NCBI GenBank assembly: GCA_907163375.1
Contig: CAJQUW010007240.1
Coordinates: 620,001 to 684,000, forward strand
From: Prostheceraeus crozeri
Lineage: Eukaryota; Platyhelminthes; Polycladida; Euryleptidae
DNA: 64,000 nt
Direction of reading: 5' to 3'
The position numbers and the translations under genes are program-made. The notes under the pieces are model-generated. The model was not told where the DNA came from, made no database searches, and saw only the letters and a list, made by a program, of their open reading frames with translations. The stretch's first letter is position 1. The number at the start of each line of letters is the position of its first letter. Positions 57,851 to 64,000 of the stretch are shown in pieces.

Positions 57851-59236
57851 TTAACTAACGGTTTTGCAGAAATTCAAGGGAGTGCGTTTCTCGATTACGA
57901 GTACAGGTTATAATCATGATCCTCCCGTTTGCTGTCATCACTTATCTGCTTAACATTGTCAACAGCAGCAACGCATTCAGAAATTTCTATAGAAGACATT
58001 ATTTTATTATTTGAACTTAAAGTAGGCTAACTTCACAGCATGTCGTCAAGCTTCATAACAAGTTGCAGCAGCCTCTAAACAGATTGCAGCCATGTTATCA
58101 ATTGGTTTAAAGTCATTTACGTGGCCGTTATTAACTTATGGATGCTAGTCGATCCTAGCGGTGCGAGTGCTTATAGCCTAATCGCAGCGATATCATTTGA
58201 ATTCATATAGCTCATTCCATATATCCATGCTTCCATGGGATATTTGCTCTTTGTATGCATTAAGTATACGCACCAATCAGCTGATTTGGCAATCTCCATA
58301 TTCTTTCATTTTTGTCGTTGTTTCTCATTAGCTTCACTTTCAAAAAAAAACTTCGTCGTCAGAGCAGCTGTAAGGCTAAAACTTTCGATCTGGACCCAAC
58401 GCGACCCACAGTTTTCATTATTATGCCAGCAGTCTATTGTAGTTTACGGCACTGCCTGTCCGAACCGTCTCATAATTTCTTTGTTAATTAAATTTGAGCA
58501 GACACGGATCGCTTGTGATTCAAGTTTTGTATCCCGGACCTAATGATGATGATGATGTTTTCTTTTGTTGTCATGAGCAGCCTACGGTATACAGAACATT
58601 TACACGAATGGGTGATTGAACAAATTTCAACCCCAAGCGGGATAATAATAATAATGTAATAATTTATAATATATGATTTAATAATAATAAAGAAAAAATA
58701 TAAATAAATTAAAAAAATTAAAAATAAAGAAAAGAAGACATTATTGCCTCTTTTTCACTTGGGTTGCAAAAGTGAAAGGAACGAACGAAAATATACAGAT
58801 AAAAAAGATTTTCCCCAGATGTAACGAAAAAGTGAGCTGAAATTGATTTTTTAAACAGTCGAAATATTTCTTTCATGACTAGGAGGGAACACCAATTATT
58901 TGTCACATCTACTGTGAAGAAATTGCGACGATTTGAAGTTTCGGTGGGGGAACAATTAACTTTTGATGAGGATTCGTCCTATTGGCGCGTCCAGAATTGG
59001 AAAACAATGCTCTTGTGTTAACATCACACAGTTGATTCACTGTCTTGAATAAAACAATGAGCTTATAACGTAGTCAACGAACTTCAAGACATAACAAATT
59101 TTGATTGAGCAAATTCGGTCTGTTTTAGATCATTCAGATTTGAGAATAATTTGCAAAAACGTCTTTGAACGTGCTGTAAATCAATAAAGTACTGTATTGA
59201 TGATGTGATGTGAACATCATATGATTCTGTCAAACT
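57851..59236. other. AT-rich flank
   Basis: No supported gene. 58,540-58,720 has short GAT and AAT runs. The frame 58,235-58,543 has no family motif. Confidence 0.4.
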
Positions 59237-59245
59237 CAAGTATAG
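59237..59245. repeat. target duplication, left
   Basis: CAAGTATAG precedes the MITE and recurs directly after it. Confidence 0.75.
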
Positions 59246-60098
59246 GGCTCAGTCTCATAACAGCGAATCTCAAAATAGCGAAGTATCAAAATAGCGAATC
59301 TCAAAATAGCGAAATCTCATAATAGCGAATTCTCAAAATAGCGAAAACGTATTGCATAATCTCAAGAGGTCATCGAGAAATTGTTTTTATAGTTTATTAA
59401 AGGTAATTGGATTAGTAAATAATACCCATCATCCACACCACTGACAAGGATATGAATTTCCATATACTGTACATATGCCTTGTACAATGTATATGAAATA
59501 AGCTTATGAAAAAAATGAGAATGTATATAAGATATATTTTCTAAAAACCCATTATGTACGAGACAGCCCTGGCATAAGCTTGGCGACTGAGTTCATTTAA
59601 AATGTATTGTTCGCGCAATCGGTCTAGTATTTCGTTTAAAGCAACATATTTCGTCTTTCTCCTTTTTGTTGGTGCTCCAAAATCCAGTTGACTCATCTCA
59701 ATGTTTTACATTTTCTGCTCCTCAACGAATGTATGCGTGATCTTGAAGATATTTAGATGGGCACTTCCCACATTATCTTTCAGTTTCAGATGCCATCCCT
59801 CCAAATGATTTGTAATTCGAACATCACTGTTGTATAGTGATTCCATATTGGAATAGAAAAATAAGCATATGCTTCTTCTATATATTTTGACAGTGAAACG
59901 ATAGTGATGCTATGGCCATTAAGGCCATCTACTAATCAAGCAAGCATAATTTCTCGAGGACTTCTTAAGATTATGCAATACGTTTTCGCTATTTTGAGAT
60001 TCGCTATTGTGAGACTTCGCTATTATGAGACTTCGCTGTTTTGAGATTCGCTTTTTTGACACTTCGCTATTTTGAGATTCGCTGTTATGAGACGACCC
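59246..60098. mobile_element. MITE with tandem AGCGAATCTCAAAAT ends
   Basis: The left end begins GGCTCAGTCTCATAACAGCG and the right end is its near complement. Both ends continue inward for about 100-140 bp as tandem 14-16-bp units of the form AGCGAATCTCAAAAT, five to eight per end, in inverted orientation. CAAGTATAG flanks both sides (8 or 9 bp depending on phase). Length is 853 bp, with no transposase. Long repetitive TIRs and 9-bp duplication would suit a Mutator-like origin; 8 bp would also suit P or hAT. Confidence 0.8.
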
Positions 60099-60107
60099 CA
60101 AGTATAG
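60099..60107. repeat. target duplication, right
   Basis: Second copy of CAAGTATAG. Confidence 0.75.
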
Positions 60108-60329
60108 TTCTCACATGACCTTTTTACAACATGACAAGGAGTGAAGGATCACGACAATAAAATAAGTTCTTTATCATGTCTAACACACGAATTGCAGTTG
60201 AAACCATTGAGAATTGAGACATTTGATATTTGAAATCCTGTTGTACCAACCTTTATACCAAGATCACTTGTTGTGTTCACTTGTGGAATAATAGCCTTTC
60301 AATGAAGTGGCGATAGTCAGGATTATTTC

Positions 60330-60900
60330 GACCAGAGTACATTATGCTACATGTTGTACTACACGAAAAGTCGAAAACTATAGGAAAGAAGTTTGGAAAG
60401 CGATCAGAGCTATTGGACATTGTAAGTAACAAACTGACTGCAAAATTCCTTTTTATCCTAATCAAATGGCAAACTTTTTGCTTCAACATTTATCCCGTCG
60501 TGCAAAAATTTCGCATTCGACGATGAAACTCTAGGATTGCTTCCAGATGTAAATACAATGCATATCAGTCGCAGTTTCAGAAGTAGCGGGTATTCTGAAT
60601 GGCATGAAGAAGAAAAGTCCTGCCCCAGATGGAATTCCTTTCTGGGCTTTTCGGGAGCTTTCTGAAATTCCTGCACCTGCTGTGACTTTTATCTTCAATT
60701 GCAGACTAAAGACCGAAGAAGTACCTTCTTGTTTTTAAAGAAGCAATGATATATCCAATTCCGAAGTGTCCGCGTGTCTTTGAAAAGAGCCATTACAGAC
60801 CAATCTCCTTGCTTCCGATTCTGTCCAAATGCCTGGAAAAGTTAGTGTCAGAGCATCACATCCTTAGTAATGGTCAAAAGACCGTTCCAGGACAGGACAC
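60330..60900 (+). pseudogene. LINE reverse transcriptase N-terminal fragment
   Basis: After an uncertain upstream part (HEKSKTIGKKFGKRSELLDI, about 60,365), the plus strand reads AGILNGMKKKSPAPDGIPFW (about 60,595), FNCRLKTEEVPSCFKEAMIY and IPKCPRVFEKSHYRPISLLP followed by ILSKCLEKLVSEHHIL (60,746-60,885). These are RT fingers of jockey/CR1/I-type LINEs. The catalytic palm is absent; the sequence ends at a CCGTTCCAGGACA repeat. At least one frameshift is present. Confidence 0.7.
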
Positions 60901-61345
60901 CCATAAAAAAAAAATTGGTATCTTTAAAAACGACATAAATTCATGAATTTAGTCCCTTTTTCAGGTTTTAAAGACCTGAATTCATGAATTTAGTCCATTC
61001 AAAAAGTACCATTTTTTCAAAAAATGACATTTTTAAAAACGACATAAATTCATGAATTTGAACCTTTTTTCAGGTTATGAAGACCTAAATTCATAAATTT
61101 GGGCGTTTTTAAAAATACCCAATTTTCAAATTTTTCAAAATCTCAAATTTGAGAATTACAATCGGGCGAAGCCCTAGAACCTTCGGTTCGATTTTCACCC
61201 CCAAAATCATGACCGTTCCAGGACACCGAAAATCATAAAAGTTAAGAATCTCAAAATTTGAAAATAACAATTTTCTCGCTTAAATCATGACCGTTCCAGG
61301 ACACCGAAAAAATCATAAAAGTTAGTTTTTTTAAAAACGTCTTTT
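60885..61345. repeat. palindromic and direct short repeats
   Basis: CCGTTCCAGGACA occurs three times (about 60,890, 61,212 and 61,291). The last two lie in a longer shared phrase with AAATCATGA before and CCGAAAA after. AAAACGACATAAATTCATGA occurs twice, and AAATTCATGAATTT is a perfect palindrome. CGGGCGAAGCCCTAGAACCTTCGGTTCG contains two small hairpins (given by its parts CGGGCGAAGCCC and GAACCTTCGGTTC). No gene is encoded. A similar phrase (GACGGTCCCAGG) lies at 25-36 at the opposite edge. Confidence 0.6.
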
Positions 61346-61509
61346 AAATCCGTTTTTCAGGTTTTTAAAATATATCATGTGACTAATAATATTTCTTTAA
61401 CAGGTAGCGGTTAATGCAAAATGAAAACGCATTCTTTTTTCTTTTTGAAATATTTTATTCACATATATGTGCAAGTAGTTTAGATTACAAAGTAAATATA
61501 TGACATCTA

Positions 61510-61850
61510 GAAAAATGTTACATTCATAAACTGGGAATGGCATTCCCATTTTTCTATTGTTACATAAAATGATTGACAATACACACCAGTACGTCAAATA
61601 ATATGCTAGAGGACACACAGTATAAGAAAAAATAAAGAATGTTTCATTTATAAGCTGCGAATGCTCATTCCCATTCTCTTATTCCGTCTCACAAAATAAA
61701 ATGTTAATGCATGCTACTCACATAATATAGCAAAGTCTTACAATATAAGAAAAAGCAACCACTGTTTCATTTATAAGCTGCGAATGCTCATTCCCATTTT
61801 TCTATTCTGTTACATAAAATGATTGTCAATACATACTACTCATTTTGTGT
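61510..61850. repeat. three ~123-bp tandem units
   Basis: Units begin near 61,516, 61,640 and 61,763 with the shared block TTTCATTTATAAGCTGCGAA and TTCCCATTTTTCTATT. The third unit runs up to the stop codon of the minus-strand ORF at 61,836. Unit 1 is the most diverged. The array would lie in the 3' untranslated region of that gene. Confidence 0.75.
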
Positions 61851-62612
61851 TTGGCGCTCCTGTATATGTTGTGTCTCTAATTGCTGCGTTAGTCCAGTTG
61901 TCATATCAGATGTTTGATTGGATTCTTGGGAAGAAAATATCCCTGAGCTAATTTGAAGCAACTGTTCCTCTTTTTCAAATTCAAAATAATCTTCAAAATA
62001 CTTAAAGTTTTTGAAAACAAAGAATATACTTAAAGTACATGTTTGAAGCTTTGTGTTAGCTTGAGAAAGGCGATATAATTTTATCAAAAACGTTACATAC
62101 CTTCTTGAGAATTTAATGTTATATTCACTCTCCAACTTTTGAGTAAAGGCTACCATTGACAAATGTTCCATTGATTTTAATTTAGATATCACAAATCCTT
62201 GGCAAATAGCAATTGATAAGGAAGAATTATTGTGTACTTTTTCTTGATAAATTAGAGAATGTAGAGTTGTAACACAGTTTTGGATAGTGCATGTCGCCTG
62301 TGCACTCACGTCGAGCTGTCGTTGGATTAGTTGTCCTGATGAAAATGAGTTTCTTATTTCAGAAAAAATCTCATTTTTCTTGTCTTCTTTTTCTGGTTTT
62401 ATCTTCTTTTGAAAATAGAATTCATGATTTACAATAAGAGTTTTGAAAAAATCTTTCTTCTCATCTTTGATGAGTGGAAGTACTTGATCACAAAATTTGA
62501 GGAATTCGCGATGAATAGAAGCACTCATTTTTGACACAGCTTCGATATTTTGGGTCTCGGATAAATTGTAAACAGTCAACAGTCTCGTAGAACGCTCACA
62601 GAATGAATGCAC
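61836..62612 (-). CDS. unrecognised 258-aa intronless ORF
   Basis: Intronless, AT-rich, lysine- and glutamate-rich. The start is the first Met after an in-frame stop, but Met 29 (MSASIHREFLKF) is also possible and gives a cleaner start. Predicted mostly helical: residues ~30-75 amphipathic, ~125-215 helical with SRRYVTFLIKLYRLSQ and LQTCTLSIFFVFKNFKYF, and a Gln/Ser/Thr-rich tail. No signal peptide or zinc motif. It is divergent to 63,161-63,871 with about 550 bp between them. Function unknown. A virus-like or transposon accessory protein is a guess based on the lack of introns and neighbouring repeats. Confidence 0.65.
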   Translation of the reverse strand: MHSFCERSTRLLTVYNLSETQNIEAVSKMSASIHREFLKFCDQVLPLIKDEKKDFFKTLIVNHEFYFQKKIKPEKEDKKNEIFSEIRNSFSSGQLIQRQLDVSAQATCTIQNCVTTLHSLIYQEKVHNNSSLSIAICQGFVISKLKSMEHLSMVAFTQKLESEYNIKFSRRYVTFLIKLYRLSQANTKLQTCTLSIFFVFKNFKYFEDYFEFEKEEQLLQISSGIFSSQESNQTSDMTTGLTQQLETQHIQERQTQNE

Positions 62613-62762
62613 GCAGTAAGACTAAAATCGTAATACTTGGAATAATGGCAGCAGCTGTTTCTGAGAGAGAGAGAATCTTTATGACCTTTGCCCCAGCAAG
62701 CGACTAAAGCATACCCGCATTGGCGCTATTGTCTGCCACAAGCCGCAGCTGTCACCACTTCA

Positions 62763-62828
62763 ATGTTCAACGTCAAACCAAGTCAAGCGAAACAAACTAA
62801 GATTAGCGACTTCTTCTGCAAAAACTAA
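62763..62828 (+). CDS. micro-ORF with perfect PCNA-interacting box
   Basis: A 21-codon frame starting ATG at 62,763 reads ...QAKQTKISDFFCKN-stop. QTKISDFF is an exact PIP box (Q-x-x-I-x-x-F-F) with basic flanks, which in known proteins binds the sliding clamp PCNA. It lies between the two divergent ORFs. It could be a real micropeptide, the first exon of a longer protein, the N-terminus of a lost hAT gene (these often begin in a similar way), or chance. Confidence 0.25.
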   Translation: MFNVKPSQAKQTKISDFFCKN

Positions 62829-63160
62829 TTAAAATGTGCATTAAGATGCATTTCTTCCCAAAAAAGGATATTTTTCGTGGAATGAAGAGTAGTTTTTTAT
62901 CCTCATAACATGTACGATTGCATCGGTATTGGGCAGTAGAGCTATACTGGAGTATACAAAAAATTCAATTGCTTATCTACGATTCATACTGGCAAACAAT
63001 TCCTTTGTTCTCTCTCCCCTCTTCGTCTCGTCCTCTCCCAGAGCTTTTGGTCTGACTGTGTTCTTAGAAATATACGGCAAACAAACAACTGCGTATTTCT
63101 ATTTAAATCAAAATTCAGAAGATTGTATTCAAAATATTTATTCAAAATATTCCTTTAAAA

Positions 63161-63871
63161 ATGGAAGAAACCGCAAGAATATATCCTTCGTTATCATATG
63201 AACGTAGTTCTACTTTAATGGACATTGAAAAAATGAACATTGAAAAAATGAACAAAGAAAAACACAAAGATAGAGTACGTTATATGAAAGATAAGGAATC
63301 TCAATTATTATTAAGATTAGAGCATTATAAAAAATTAAGAAAGAGATGGACCAAAGTTAAGAATGTAACACAAGGAATTGGCATATTCTTAACAATAAGT
63401 TTAGGTGCTTTGACAATTGTTATATCTTCTGGTGTTTTAGTAATTCCAGTAGTTGCTACTGCTTTAACAGGTACGGGTGTTTTTGCAACTTCACTTGTTA
63501 CAATGTTAGATAAATCTTTAATAACTAAGAAACGAAAATCATTAAACACTAAGCATTTACATATTAAAGAAGTCTATGATAAACTACACTACTACTTTCA
63601 AAGAGTATGTGATGATAATGTTATTACGTTAGATGAGATTGAAAAATTTGATCAAATAGCTAATGAAGTAAATCAAACCTTTCAATTACAGTCCGAAAAA
63701 GTTGATGATAAGAATAAACAGGATGGCAAAATTTCTAGTGATGGTAAAACTTTTACTGGTGGTAAAATTTCTAATGAAGAAAATGATAAAATTTTTTTAG
63801 AAGAGCTAAAAACTTTAAGCGAAAATTTAAGCAAAACTTTATTAAACAAAACTTTATTAAACAAAACTTAA
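63161..63871 (+). CDS. unrecognised 236-aa putative two-helix membrane protein
   Basis: An intact, intronless, very AT-rich frame. Residues 20-70 are highly charged with KMNIEKMNKEKHKDR and likely coiled coil. About 73-115 (GIFLTISLGALTIVISSG, then VLVIPVVATALTGTGVFATS) are hydrophobic and would form two membrane helices with a Gly/Pro turn. 120-175 is a charged helix. The tail (from ~185) is low-complexity DGK and KTLLNKT repeats, continued after the stop as AAACTTTAAACGAG repeats. The order resembles 2TM pore-type proteins such as SLATT, but no family motif proves it. The start is the first Met (ATGGAAGAAACC). Confidence 0.7.
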   Translation: MEETARIYPSLSYERSSTLMDIEKMNIEKMNKEKHKDRVRYMKDKESQLLLRLEHYKKLRKRWTKVKNVTQGIGIFLTISLGALTIVISSGVLVIPVVATALTGTGVFATSLVTMLDKSLITKKRKSLNTKHLHIKEVYDKLHYYFQRVCDDNVITLDEIEKFDQIANEVNQTFQLQSEKVDDKNKQDGKISSDGKTFTGGKISNEENDKIFLEELKTLSENLSKTLLNKTLLNKT

Positions 63872-63940
63872 AACGAGAAAACTTTAAACGAGAAAACTTT
63901 AAACGAAAAGATGTCAGACAACAAAGCAATAAAAAAATAA
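63872..63940 (+). repeat. AAACTTTAAACGAGAA short tandem repeat
   Basis: Two to three 16-18-bp units follow the stop codon and share words with the KTLLNKT-coding end of the ORF, showing replication slippage across the gene end. AATAAAAAAATAA near 63,928 may serve as polyadenylation signal. Confidence 0.5.
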
Positions 63941-64000
63941 TTTGTTCAGTAAAATGTTTTTGTTGTATTCCAATGTTACCACAAAATTCAAATATTATAT

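Noticed and set aside
59919-60101. Ser/Asn/Gln-rich small ORF
   Set aside because: Encoded by the tandem TIR units of the MITE.

Overview
The window looks like nuclear DNA from an invertebrate animal. It is AT-rich, with spliceosomal introns, a C2H2 zinc-finger gene split by a very long intron, and a dense load of transposons: Tc1/mariner, mariner, hAT, two kinds of restriction-like-endonuclease LINE, other LINE fragments, several Penelope-like elements (PLEs), tRNA-derived SINEs and MITEs. There is no sign of prokaryotic gene packing, rRNA or CRISPR. The phylum cannot be fixed from sequence alone.

Layout. 1-2,750: a GC-rich minisatellite, two palindromes and a decayed Tc1/mariner copy (1,053-2,447). 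2,750-9,950: a nested retroelement cluster in ATT/TA microsatellites, holding two different LINEs on the minus strand, a second 3' fragment of the first LINE, and two near-identical PLE copies facing head to head. 9,950-23,236: mostly single-copy-looking AT-rich DNA with a degenerate ~20-bp repeat array, a CpG-rich promoter-like block ending in a consensus splice donor (11,110-11,465), a near-perfect 62-bp-arm hairpin, a SINE and an inverted repeat with PLE-like ends.

23,237-48,525: the one convincing host gene. Exon A (23,237-23,773) encodes a proline-rich N-terminus with an eh1-like motif and the first half of zinc finger 1. Exon B (48,268-48,525) supplies the last histidine of finger 1 and fingers 2-3. 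The phase-0 junction rebuilds a perfect finger and linker. The 24.5-kb intron between them holds PLE, LINE and hAT remnants, an LRR-like exon fragment, an intact-looking 691-aa hAT element inserted with 5-bp target duplications into a Tc1-like element, a CpG-rich candidate regulatory block, a broken retroelement between inverted PLE ends, and a 1-kb TA-flanked MITE.

48,526-60,100: AT-rich DNA with a SINE, a possible short exon, a ~2-kb foldback element, a mariner with ~140-bp terminal inverted repeats (TIRs), a PLE 3' tail and an 853-bp MITE with 8-9-bp target duplications. 60,330-64,000: a LINE fragment, palindromic repeats, a ~123-bp tandem repeat, and two divergent intronless ORFs I do not recognise (61,836-62,612 minus; 63,161-63,871 plus), with a micro-ORF carrying a perfect PCNA-binding motif between them. 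This divergent pair is the part most likely to be undescribed. It may be an accessory cassette of a larger element that runs off the right edge.
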